Positions 24,019 through 32,449 of a DNA stretch of 64,000 nt are shown here, in pieces. The notes under the pieces were generated by a model that was not told where the DNA came from, ran no database searches, and worked only from the letters and a program-made list of their open reading frames with translations. Numbering within the stretch: the first letter of the stretch is position 1; every line of letters starts with the position of its first letter. The stretch covers positions 248,001 through 312,000 of the forward strand of contig NZ_SRLH01000004.1 of assembly GCF_004745595.1 (NCBI RefSeq). The letters are read 5' to 3'. The DNA comes from Flavobacterium humi. GTDB lineage: Bacteria > Bacteroidota > Bacteroidia > Flavobacteriales > Flavobacteriaceae. A program made the translations under genes and the position numbers.

Positions 24019-26105
24019 AAATAATCGGTATAACACAAGCCAGGATTGGTTCTTCCCGGTTACCCGGAAAAGTACTCCTGACGGTAAACGGCAAAACACT
24101 TTTGGAATACCACCTCGAAAGGGCTAAAAAATCCAAATTGGTTAACCAATGGTTGGTCGCTACTACCCAGGAAGAAGGGGCTGAAGCCATTTGCGATATT
24201 GCCACACAGTTGGGAATCGGGAGTTACAGAGGAAGTTTGGAGGATGTTTTGGATCGGTTTTACCAGTCTGTCAAGGACGAAGGGCCGGATTATGTGGTAC
24301 GCATTACCTCAGATTGCCCTTTAATCGACGCCGGATTGATCGATCAGACCATACAATTTTGCCTCGACAATCAATTGGATTACCACTCCAACCAATCACA
24401 GGAAGCCTATCCCGATGGATTGGACGTGGAAGTGTTTAGTTTTAAGGCTTTATCCGAAGCATGGCATTCTGCCACGGCAATTGCCGACAGGGAGCATGTT
24501 ACGCCATTTATCAGGAGGAATGCCAGGACAAAAGTTGCCAATGAAGGCATCGATAAAAAATATGCGTCCTTGCGGATTACCGTAGACGAACCTTCTGATT
24601 TTGTGCTCATCCGGCACTTGATAGAGCATTTGGGAGCAGATTTGCCATGGAAACCCTATGCGGATTACATTGTACAGCATCAAGACATTCAAAATATTAA
24701 TTATACTATTTTTAGAAACGAAGGTTATATGAAAAGTAAATTTAACGAAATACAGCTTAGGAATATCACGAATTTCCAAGCATCGGACGAGTACAGAAAA
24801 ACGATACACAACCTTATTCCGGGTGGCGGGCATACCTATTCCAAAGGGGATGATCAATTCCCGGTTTTATCTCCTGCGGCTATCGTAAGAGGGAAAGGGT
24901 CCCATTTATGGGATGTCGACGGGAATGAATTCCTGGATTGCTCCATGGGATTGACCAGTGTTAGTTTAGGCCATGCTTATGAACCGGTTTTGGAGGCTGT
25001 GAGGAAAGAATTGGAAAACGGAGTGAACTTCCAGCGTCCTTCCGCTTTGGAAAAAGAGATGGCAGAAGAATTTTTAGCCTTGGTGCCTGGGCATGATATG
25101 GTTAAGTTTTCCAAAAACGGCTCTATCGTGACCACCGCAGCCGTGAAGCTGGCCAGGGCCAAGACAGGAAGGAATTTGGTGGCGTTCCCTGGAGACCATC
25201 CGTTTTACAGTTATGACGATTGGTTCATCGGCTCAACAGCCTGTAATAAAGGAGTTCCTGATGATGTTTCGAAATTGTCGGTAACCTTCCAATCCTTTAA
25301 TATCGAATCTTTAAAAGAATTGTTTGCGAAATACCCAAATCAGATTGCCTGCGTGATTACCGAGCCTGAAAAAGGGAATTATCCGCACCTGAACAACCCG
25401 GATTTTAATGCCGGAACGTTTTTGCAAGAAGCCATCGACCTATGCCACGCCAATGGTGCTTTGTTTATTGCAGATGAAATGGTGACGGGTTTCAAAACAG
25501 ATTTTCCGGGATCCATTACCAAATACGGCCTCAAGCCTGATATGGCTACCTGGGGAAAAGGCATTGCCAACGGATTTTCATTCTGCGCCCTTACCGGGAC
25601 AAAAGAAATAATGGAATTAGGCGGGATCACCCGCGAAGGCGAAGAGAAAGTATTTTTGATCTCTACCACTCACGGTGGAGAAACCCATGGATTAGCCGCT
25701 GCTATCGCTACGATTAAAGAATACCGGGAAAAAGATGTAATCGCACACAACCACAGTATCGGTAAAAAACTGGCAGAATTATGCCAACAGCTTGTGACAG
25801 AAAGCGGGCTGGCAGATTCTATCGAGGTAGTCCCCGCAGAATGGATGCCGTTTTTCGTGTTTAAAGACGCGTCAGGTATTGCCAGTCAAGGGTACCGTAC
25901 TCTTTTTATGCAGGAAATGATAAAACGGGGTGTATTGTTCCAGGGGGCGTTTGTGCCTTGTTTTTCCCATACGGAAGATGATGTGTACTATTTTGCCAAA
26001 GCCTTCAGCGAGTCATTACCGGTTTACAAGGAAGCATTAGCGCAGGGATTTGAAAAATTCCTTGTAGGCGAACCGGCCAAAGCCGTATTCCGGAAAACAC
26101 TATAA
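24015..26105 (+). CDS. Fusion of CMP-nonulosonate synthetase (PseF-like) and class III aminotransferase (GSAM-like)
   Basis: 696 aa, GTG start overlapping the previous stop by 4 bp (GTGA). Residues 1-238 are a nucleotidyltransferase of the PseF/SpsF family (ITQARIGSSRLPGKVLL, EDVLDRFYQ, VRITSDCPLIDAGLID) that would activate the sugar with CTP. The linker NEGYMK (about 235-240) equals the normal PseF end. Residues about 239-696 are a PLP aminotransferase of the glutamate-1-semialdehyde aminomutase group: IPGGGHTYSKGD, LWDVDGNEFLDCSMG, ADEMVTGF, and TWGKGIANG with the Schiff-base Lys515. An ATG at 24729 could start the second half alone. The substrate of the aminotransferase part is unknown; see findings. 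Confidence 0.88.
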   Translation: MKIIGITQARIGSSRLPGKVLLTVNGKTLLEYHLERAKKSKLVNQWLVATTQEEGAEAICDIATQLGIGSYRGSLEDVLDRFYQSVKDEGPDYVVRITSDCPLIDAGLIDQTIQFCLDNQLDYHSNQSQEAYPDGLDVEVFSFKALSEAWHSATAIADREHVTPFIRRNARTKVANEGIDKKYASLRITVDEPSDFVLIRHLIEHLGADLPWKPYADYIVQHQDIQNINYTIFRNEGYMKSKFNEIQLRNITNFQASDEYRKTIHNLIPGGGHTYSKGDDQFPVLSPAAIVRGKGSHLWDVDGNEFLDCSMGLTSVSLGHAYEPVLEAVRKELENGVNFQRPSALEKEMAEEFLALVPGHDMVKFSKNGSIVTTAAVKLARAKTGRNLVAFPGDHPFYSYDDWFIGSTACNKGVPDDVSKLSVTFQSFNIESLKELFAKYPNQIACVITEPEKGNYPHLNNPDFNAGTFLQEAIDLCHANGALFIADEMVTGFKTDFPGSITKYGLKPDMATWGKGIANGFSFCALTGTKEIMELGGITREGEEKVFLISTTHGGETHGLAAAIATIKEYREKDVIAHNHSIGKKLAELCQQLVTESGLADSIEVVPAEWMPFFVFKDASGIASQGYRTLFMQEMIKRGVLFQGAFVPCFSHTEDDVYYFAKAFSESLPVYKEALAQGFEKFLVGEPAKAVFRKTL

Positions 26106-26115
26106 TACTTATTTG

Positions 26116-27141
26116 ATGAGGATATACAAATGTTTGCATACCAATATTTTCAGGAATGATTTGTTTCATATCGAACCGTTGCGGGACGAGGACAAATATG
26201 CCATCCTGGAAATCAGGAATGAGCAGTTGTACCATTTGAGGCAGTCCCAGCCCTTGACTGCAGCCCAACAGGAAAATTATTTTGCGACGGTGGTTTCCGG
26301 TTTGTTTGAAACGGAAAAGCCCAATCAATTGCTGTTTTCTTTTTTCCATCAGGGTGAATTTGTGGGCTATGGCGGCCTGGTGCATATCAATTGGATTGAC
26401 AAAAACGCTGAGATCTCTTTTGTGATGAAAACAGCAATGGAGCAAGGATTTTTTGCGTCATTCTGGTCCAATTACTTGCAATTGATAGAAAAAATGGCTT
26501 TTGAGGAATTAAAATTCCATAAGATATTCACATATGCCTTCGACCTTCGACCACATTTGTACGAAGTCCTTTTGAGTTGTGGGTTTAAGCAAGATGCCCG
26601 GCTCAAGGAACATTGTTATTTTGATGGCAAATACCTGGATGTAGTCATTCATTCCAAAATAAATAATTTGCTTTCTTTCCGAAAGGCCACAGAAAACGAT
26701 GTTGAATTGTATTTTAATTGGACGAATGACCCTTCGGTACGCAGCAATTCCTATATGTCTGAGAGTATTCCTTATGAAAACCACGTTCGCTGGTTTCTCT
26801 CCAAAATAAAAGAGGAGGACTGCCTGATGCTTGTTTTTCAAGACAAAAACCATCAGGATGTGGGCCAGGTACGTATCCAGAAATCGGAAGGGAATACCGC
26901 TGTGATAGGCGTTTCCACCGATGAAAACCACCGGGGAAAAGGGTATGCCAGTCAGATGATCTCGTTGGCATCTGCGTATTTTTTGGCTAAAAATCCGGAT
27001 ATTTGCATTAGCGCTTATATCAAATCGGAAAACCTGGCTTCGGCCAAAGCTTTTGAAAAAGCAGGTTTCACACTAAAAGAAATGCTTCAGTACCAACATA
27101 CGGAGAGCTTTCATTATATAAAAAAATATGACAATAGATAA
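26116..27141 (+). CDS. Tandem GNAT acetyltransferase, PseH-like
   Basis: 341 aa with two GNAT domains. The first (about 15-180) has IEPLRDEDKYAILEIRN, VGYGGLVHINWIDKNAEISFVMK and FHKIFTYAFDLRPHLYEVLLSCGFKQ. The second (about 187-340) has LSFRKATENDVELYFNWTND, VGQVRIQKSEGNTAVIGVSTDENHRGKGYASQMI (acetyl-CoA loop RGKGYA) and SAKAFEKAGF. The second matches the GNAT half often fused to PseG. One domain probably N-acetylates the 4-amino sugar; the role of the other is open. TTG at 26113 and ATG at 26116 both fit; the ATG is used. Overlaps pseI by 14 bp. Confidence 0.85.
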   Translation: MRIYKCLHTNIFRNDLFHIEPLRDEDKYAILEIRNEQLYHLRQSQPLTAAQQENYFATVVSGLFETEKPNQLLFSFFHQGEFVGYGGLVHINWIDKNAEISFVMKTAMEQGFFASFWSNYLQLIEKMAFEELKFHKIFTYAFDLRPHLYEVLLSCGFKQDARLKEHCYFDGKYLDVVIHSKINNLLSFRKATENDVELYFNWTNDPSVRSNSYMSESIPYENHVRWFLSKIKEEDCLMLVFQDKNHQDVGQVRIQKSEGNTAVIGVSTDENHRGKGYASQMISLASAYFLAKNPDICISAYIKSENLASAKAFEKAGFTLKEMLQYQHTESFHYIKKYDNR

Positions 27142-28165
27142 CTATACAATAGATTCCAATTCGCCGGTTTTCATTATTGCCGAACTTTCGGCCAACCATA
27201 ATGGAAGCCTGGAAACGGCTATTGAAACCATCCGTGCCGCAAAACGTGCCGGTGCCGATTGTATAAAACTGCAAACGTATACTGCAGATACTATTACCCT
27301 GGATTCCGATAAAGAGGATTTTGTGATTAAAGGAACCATTTGGGACGGAAAAAAACTGCATTCATTATACCAGGAAGCCTACACTCCATGGGAATGGCAT
27401 GCAGAAATTTACAAGGTGGCAAAAGAAGAAGGGCTTGTTTGTTTTTCTTCCCCGTTTGATAAGACTGCGGTCGATTTCCTGGAAAACCTGGATTCCCCGG
27501 CCTATAAAATTGCTTCGTTTGAAATTACCGATATTCCCTTGATCGAATATGTGGCTTCTAAAGGAAAACCGGTAATCATATCGACCGGAATAGCGGAAAA
27601 AGAAGACATCGAACTGGCTTTGGATGCCTGTAAAAGAATGGGCAATAACGATATTGCATTGTTAAAATGCACTTCAAGTTACCCTGCGCCTATTGAAGAA
27701 GCAAATATGGTCATGGTCAAAGACCTGGCCGAGCGTTATCAGGTTATCAGCGGGCTTTCCGATCATACCATGGGAAGTACCGTACCTGTTGTTGCGACTG
27801 TTTTCGGGGCTAAAATTATTGAAAAACATTTCATAATCGATCGTGCTATCGGCGGGCCTGATGCCTCATTTTCGATGAATGAAGAAGAATTTGCCGCCAT
27901 GGTCAAAGCTGTGCGTGAAGCCGAAAAAGCTTCCGGGGTTATCGATTATGCCTTAACGGAAAAACAAGCCAAAGGAAGGGATTTCAGCCGTTCGTTATAT
28001 ATTGCCGAAGATGTGGCCCAAGGCGAGGTTTTTACAGAAAAAAACCTTCGGTCCGTGCGCCCGGGTTTTGGACTCCATCCTAAATATTACCATGGACTAT
28101 TGGGCAAAAAGGCTTTGATGGACCTCACAAAAGGGACACCGATGCAATTGGAATTTGCCGAATAA
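27128..28165 (+). CDS. pseI: Pseudaminic acid synthase, PseI (NeuB family)
   Basis: 345 aa enzyme that condenses a 6-deoxy-diacetamido hexose with phosphoenolpyruvate. NeuB domain (1-270): FIIAELSANHNGSLETAIETI, FSSPFDKTAVDFLE, PAYKIASFEITDIPLIEYV, ISGLSDHTMGSTVPV, IIEKHFIIDR. The SAF (antifreeze-like) domain is at about 285-345 (SRSLYIAEDVAQGEVFTEKNLRSVRPGFGL). IxGLSDH and EKHF motifs favour PseI/NeuB over other DAHP-type synthases. It overlaps the GNAT gene by 14 bp, which couples translation. Confidence 0.95.
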   Translation: MTIDNYTIDSNSPVFIIAELSANHNGSLETAIETIRAAKRAGADCIKLQTYTADTITLDSDKEDFVIKGTIWDGKKLHSLYQEAYTPWEWHAEIYKVAKEEGLVCFSSPFDKTAVDFLENLDSPAYKIASFEITDIPLIEYVASKGKPVIISTGIAEKEDIELALDACKRMGNNDIALLKCTSSYPAPIEEANMVMVKDLAERYQVISGLSDHTMGSTVPVVATVFGAKIIEKHFIIDRAIGGPDASFSMNEEEFAAMVKAVREAEKASGVIDYALTEKQAKGRDFSRSLYIAEDVAQGEVFTEKNLRSVRPGFGLHPKYYHGLLGKKALMDLTKGTPMQLEFAE

Positions 28166-28176
28166 TATTTTTGTAA

Positions 28177-29676
28177 ATGCACTTTATGACACCATTAGAC
28201 CTTATATCGAATCAAAAAATCCTTGTCCAGACAACCTATCATCCGGCTCCGCATCTTGAAACGGAAATGGAGATTGTAGAAAGATTGCTGGCACAGGGAA
28301 ATACGATTTACTGGATTGTTTGCGAAAGCGATTTCAAAGCCTGTTTTAACAATCCGGAGCATACCACAATGGATTGCAAGGTTTGCTTTTCCCGTGTCAA
28401 TAAAGGGTTGGATGTCTTAAAAAAGAGCAGTAAACACTCGGAAAACCTCCACATCCTAAAATACAGGCAATTTTTAACACTCGAGGCGTTTAAAAAAAGC
28501 TATTTCCAGCAGGATCTTCATTTTTCGGATATCAAAGAACTCAAGGCATTCCATCATAAATCGTATGATTCGGGAATGGCAACAGCTTCTTCGTTAGTGT
28601 CTTATACTAGAAACCACGAGCCAGATGTGTCAAAATACCAGGATTTTATCAAAAGAGGGCTTTTGACCGGCGGTTACCTATACGAAACATTCCAATTGGT
28701 TTTGGATACGATCCAGCCGGATATGGTTGTTTTGTTTAACGGAAGGTTCATTGAGAACAGGCCTTTATTGCGCGTTTGCCAGGAACGGAACATTAAGTAT
28801 GCAACGCATGAACGGGGCGGGAAAATCAATAATTTCCTGTTCAGGATCAATTCCATCCCGCATTCCATAGAGACAATCAGCGCCGAAATGGATTATTTAT
28901 GGGAAACTGCCCGGAACAACAGGAAAGAGATCGGGAAAACATTTTACACCAATAGGATAAAAAGGGTGGAAGACGCCTGGTATTCGTTTACCAAAGAACA
29001 ACAGGAGGGAAGGTTGCCCGAAAGTTTTAAGCATGTTGAAAACAAAAAAGTCATTACGATTTTCAATTCGTCTTTGGATGAATACGAAGGATTGGAAGGT
29101 TTTGGCCCTTATTTTTATGCTAATGACAACGAAGGGATACAAAAAATATGCGAAAGCCTTCAAAATCATCCCGAAATCAAGTTGTACCTTAGGGTCCACC
29201 CGAACCTGAAAGGCTTGGACAACAGCCAGAACAAGTACCTGAAAGAAGTTATCGGTTCTTATCCATCCATTGAGATTATCCCGGCCGAAGACAGTGTCGA
29301 TACCTATGCCTTGATCAACAAGAGCGATATTGTAGTCGTTTTTGGTTCTACCGTAGGGGCTGAAGCCGTTTTTGCAGGAAAAAAAGTAGTATTGTTGGGC
29401 CGTGCTGCTTACGAAAACCTGGACTCTTTTGTCATCCCAAAAAACCACGAGGAATTGGTGCGTATCCTAATGGATGATCAGTATGTTTTTCCTGAAATAA
29501 ACCCGGAAGATCCGTTGAAATATGGGTATTGGAATGAAAGTTTCGGGATCAATTACAACTATTACAGCCCTATAAATTTAGGAAAAGGAACCTATAAAGG
29601 GAAGCAGGTCAAAGCGAATTTCATCCTGCGCGAATTGAGGCGGTTTATTGAAAAAAGGAAAAAAACCATTCAATAA
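28177..29676 (+). CDS. GT-B-like capsule/glycan transferase (KpsS-type), unknown specificity
   Basis: 499 aa cytosolic protein. The C-terminal half has features of capsule-type GT-B transferases: KVITIFNSSLDEYEG, LYLRVHPNLKG, and SDIVVVFGSTVGAEAVFAGKKVVLLG, where an ST pair and a Glu in GAEA usually bind the nucleotide. The N-terminal half is less typical (PAPHLETEMEIVERLLAQ, FNGRFIENRPLLRVCQ, ATHERGG). It lies 11 bp after pseI, so it may use the CMP-activated nonulosonic acid (inference). It is not a PseG: no RxDGxxxIGxGHxxR motif is present. The end abuts the convergent GT2 gene. Confidence 0.7.
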   Translation: MHFMTPLDLISNQKILVQTTYHPAPHLETEMEIVERLLAQGNTIYWIVCESDFKACFNNPEHTTMDCKVCFSRVNKGLDVLKKSSKHSENLHILKYRQFLTLEAFKKSYFQQDLHFSDIKELKAFHHKSYDSGMATASSLVSYTRNHEPDVSKYQDFIKRGLLTGGYLYETFQLVLDTIQPDMVVLFNGRFIENRPLLRVCQERNIKYATHERGGKINNFLFRINSIPHSIETISAEMDYLWETARNNRKEIGKTFYTNRIKRVEDAWYSFTKEQQEGRLPESFKHVENKKVITIFNSSLDEYEGLEGFGPYFYANDNEGIQKICESLQNHPEIKLYLRVHPNLKGLDNSQNKYLKEVIGSYPSIEIIPAEDSVDTYALINKSDIVVVFGSTVGAEAVFAGKKVVLLGRAAYENLDSFVIPKNHEELVRILMDDQYVFPEINPEDPLKYGYWNESFGINYNYYSPINLGKGTYKGKQVKANFILRELRRFIEKRKKTIQ

Positions 29677-29680
29677 AAAA

Positions 29681-30697
29681 CTAGCTTTTCCAGTTTGTTA
29701 CTGATTTTAAGTATAAGATTGCTTTATCCAAAAACCTCATTTTGGCAAACAGTTTACCTTCGTTTTTCTTTAATTGCCTGTAAAAAGCAAGATTGTTCGC
29801 GCCGGCATTCCTGATGATGCGGAGTAGCGTTTTATCGATTTGTTTTTCAAGTAATGCAGCGTTGAAATTCCGGAGTTTTCCGTTTTGTGTTTTCAGGTAT
29901 TTTGAAGCTTCAATGATCTCGATGATTTCCGCCGTCTGCAAGCCTCTTCGCACCTCAAACGCACCTAAATATGACTCTATTTTAGGATCGTTGCTTTCAA
30001 TGCCGAATTCTGATAATTGGTTGATTTTTACTTTTTTAACCGAACGGTTTACATTTTCTATTTTGGTTTTACTGATGTTATTCGGGTGCAGCCTGTAACG
30101 CAACAAGGATTCCTGGATATTATGGAATTTGGTTTTCGGCAGCAGCCTGCTCCATAAATCATAATCTTCCACGGGAACATAATCGTTGTCAAACCGCAAT
30201 CCGCTTAGGCTTTCTTTCCGGAGCATTACGGTTGGGTTTCCGATGGCACAGCTGTATAAAAAAGACACTTTGATAGCATCATGGGTTTCGCTGTGGCGGA
30301 TGGCCTTGTTTTTTTTTCCTCCGAAATAAGTCATCCAGGTACCGCAAACACCTACGTCAGGATGGTTTTTAAGATAAGCCAGCTGCTTTTCAAAACGGTT
30401 CGGGGCTGCAATATCATCAGCATCCATCAAAGCAACAAAAGGTGCTCTTGCCAATTCGAATCCTTCATTCCTAAGGCGGGCAGGACCAACGTTTATTTCT
30501 TTGTCAACCAGTATGATACGAGAATCTTTTGCTTGGTATTTTTCAATGATTTCCTTGCTGCCGTCTGTCGATTTATCATTCAAGATCAATAATTCGAAAT
30601 CCGTATAAGTCTGGTTTAAAATACTTTCAATGGTTTCGCTTATATACTTTTCAGCATTGTATACCGGCATTATTACTGAAACTTGAGGATTGGGCAT
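29681..30697 (-). CDS. GT2 glycosyltransferase
   Basis: 338 aa GT-A transferase. Start motif VSVIMPVYNAEKYISETIESILNQTY, ILNDKSTDGSKEIIEKYQ, and the metal-binding triplet in FVALMDADDIAAP (DAD). The acceptor region has VPVEDYDLWSRLLPKTKFHN. The C-terminal third is basic and helical with no membrane span. It is convergent with the operon upstream and divergent from the gene at 30791. The sugar is not readable from the sequence. Confidence 0.9.
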   Translation of the reverse strand: MPNPQVSVIMPVYNAEKYISETIESILNQTYTDFELLILNDKSTDGSKEIIEKYQAKDSRIILVDKEINVGPARLRNEGFELARAPFVALMDADDIAAPNRFEKQLAYLKNHPDVGVCGTWMTYFGGKKNKAIRHSETHDAIKVSFLYSCAIGNPTVMLRKESLSGLRFDNDYVPVEDYDLWSRLLPKTKFHNIQESLLRYRLHPNNISKTKIENVNRSVKKVKINQLSEFGIESNDPKIESYLGAFEVRRGLQTAEIIEIIEASKYLKTQNGKLRNFNAALLEKQIDKTLLRIIRNAGANNLAFYRQLKKNEGKLFAKMRFLDKAILYLKSVTNWKS

Positions 30698-30764
30698 ATT
30701 GGACTATTTAAGATAAACGTGTACGTAAAATATATAAAAGCAAAAGTAATGATTTCAATATTCT

Positions 30765-30772
30765 TATATTTG
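30765..30772 (+). promoter_or_regulatory. Candidate -7 box TATATTTG before the 30791 gene
   Basis: TATATTTG fits TAnnTTTG and ends 18 nt before the ATG at 30791. No convincing TTTG box lies at -33. Confidence 0.4.
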
Positions 30773-30790
30773 CTTTGTAAATAAATTAAA

Positions 30791-31654
30791 ATGAAAAAAA
30801 TTCAAGTTGGTTTTTTGGTATCGTACGACTACGACCTGCTTAAAAATGCCATACCGCAAGTGTACAAAGAGTCGGATACCATATTCCTGGCCATTGACAA
30901 GGACAGGAAAACCTGGAACGGCGGTTCATTTGTCATTGAGGATGATTTTTTTCAGTGGATAAAAGAAATCGATACAGACCATAAAATTGTTATCTACGAA
31001 GATAATTTTTACCGCCCGGAACTAACCACCATGGATTGCGAAGTACGCGAACGTACCATGCTTTCTGAAAAAATGGGCATCGGGAACTGGCTGATCCAGA
31101 TTGATGCCGATGAATATTTCCTGGATTTTGCAGGATTTGTCAAAGACCTCAGGAAATATGACAGCTACCTGGAAAACCCTGAGAAAAACCCTATCCAGAT
31201 CGGTTGTTTCCTGACCCATCTTTACAAATATACCGATGAAGGGATATTGTACGTGGAGAACTTGACAAGAGTGCTCCTGGCGACGAATTACCCCAACTAT
31301 AAAGTGGGCCGGAAATCGAAGGAAAGAGTCATTTATACCGATAAGGTACTCCTGCACGAATGTTTGTCAAGGACAGAAGAACAACTGGCTTTCAAACTCG
31401 AAAATTGGGGGCACAATGTCCAGATCAACACTACTTTTTTTGACAAATGGAAATCCGTAAACCAGGACAATTACAAAGAAATGCGGGATTTTTATTATAT
31501 CGAACCCGAAACATGGAAAACACTTGGGTACCTTCCTACCAAAAACATTGGCGAAATGAAGAACTTTGTCCATTCGAGCAAAGCCCTTGCTATTTCTAAG
31601 CCGTTTTTGTTTTTCAAGAATTTTGGGCAGTGGTTCAAGTTCTTGTTCAAATAA
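30791..31654 (+). CDS. GT2-like glycosyltransferase of unknown specificity
   Basis: 287 aa. VGFLVSYDYDLLKNAIPQVYKESDTIFLAIDKDRKTWNGG opens a GT-A-like fold, and WLIQIDADEYFLDF supplies a DxD. The rest (KVGRKSKERVIYTDKVLLHECLSRTEEQL, YLPTKNIGEMKNF) is typical of small GT2-like enzymes with a His-rich C-terminal half. No transmembrane segment. It is followed, in overlap, by the LPS-kinase-like gene, which suggests a role in LPS core or surface glycan assembly (context). Confidence 0.75.
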   Translation: MKKIQVGFLVSYDYDLLKNAIPQVYKESDTIFLAIDKDRKTWNGGSFVIEDDFFQWIKEIDTDHKIVIYEDNFYRPELTTMDCEVRERTMLSEKMGIGNWLIQIDADEYFLDFAGFVKDLRKYDSYLENPEKNPIQIGCFLTHLYKYTDEGILYVENLTRVLLATNYPNYKVGRKSKERVIYTDKVLLHECLSRTEEQLAFKLENWGHNVQINTTFFDKWKSVNQDNYKEMRDFYYIEPETWKTLGYLPTKNIGEMKNFVHSSKALAISKPFLFFKNFGQWFKFLFK

Positions 31655-32448
31655 TCCCGATTAATCCAAACCTTATTATTTTGAAGCCGATACAACATTT
31701 CAATCCATTATTTGTTTCCTTGCAAAAGGAACTGACCGCCGTTATCCGGGAATTTGGAAGCTCAGGGACAGTATTGGAAAACGGGAAAAGGAATGTCATT
31801 AAAATTTTTCCTTTGGGAGTTATCAATGCCAATGTAAAGTCCTTTAAAATACCGAAATTCTACAATAAAATCGTCTACAGGTACTTTCGTAAATCTAAAG
31901 CTAAACGTTCATTCGAGTATGCTAATATCCTGATGCAAAACGGGATAGGTACTCCACAACCTATTGCTTATTTTGAAAACTATGACACGGTGGGATTGCA
32001 TGACAGCTACTATGTCAGTGAGCACCTGCAAGCGGACCTAACGTATCGGGAGCTGGTGGAAACCGATTATCCAGACACTGAAAACATCTTACGGCAATTT
32101 ACCGCATTTTCCTTTCAGCTGCATGAAAAAGGCATCGAATTCCTCGATCATTCCCCAGGCAATACACTGATAAAGAAAAACGAAGAAGGAAAATACGATT
32201 TTTTCCTGGTTGATTTGAACCGGATGAAGTTCCATAAGCAGATGAGTTTCGAAACCCGGATGAAAAACCTTTCCCGATTAACGCCAAAAAAAGAAATGGT
32301 GATGATTATGAGCGATGCATACGCCAAACTGTATTCCCGTCCTTATGTGGAAGTGTTTGATAAGATGTGGGGCTATACCAGCCAATTCCAGGAAAGGTAC
32401 TTTAGGAAAAGGAGATTGAAAAAACGGTTTATCTTCTGGAAGAAATAA
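31630..32448 (+). CDS. LPS/Kdo kinase-like protein (InaA/RfaP group)
   Basis: 272 aa from the ATG at 31630, which overlaps the previous gene by 25 bp. TTG at 31681 (MKPIQHFNPLF if used as start) is also plausible and would shorten it to 255 aa; residues 1-17 look non-coding. The protein matches the LPS core kinase fold: KRSFEYANILMQNGIGTPQPIAYF, a HEKGIEFLDHSPGNTLI catalytic loop (Asp-x-x-x-x-Asn) and FFLVDLNRMKFHKQM. It may phosphorylate a Kdo or lipid A-linked sugar in the inner LPS (family inference). Confidence 0.75.
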   Translation: MVQVLVQIIPINPNLIILKPIQHFNPLFVSLQKELTAVIREFGSSGTVLENGKRNVIKIFPLGVINANVKSFKIPKFYNKIVYRYFRKSKAKRSFEYANILMQNGIGTPQPIAYFENYDTVGLHDSYYVSEHLQADLTYRELVETDYPDTENILRQFTAFSFQLHEKGIEFLDHSPGNTLIKKNEEGKYDFFLVDLNRMKFHKQMSFETRMKNLSRLTPKKEMVMIMSDAYAKLYSRPYVEVFDKMWGYTSQFQERYFRKRRLKKRFIFWKK

Positions 32449-32449
32449 T

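Noticed and set aside
31630..31680. First 17 codons of the LPS-kinase-like frame as certain coding sequence
   Set aside because: They overlap the previous gene and look random; TTG 31681 may be the real start, so these residues are not relied on.
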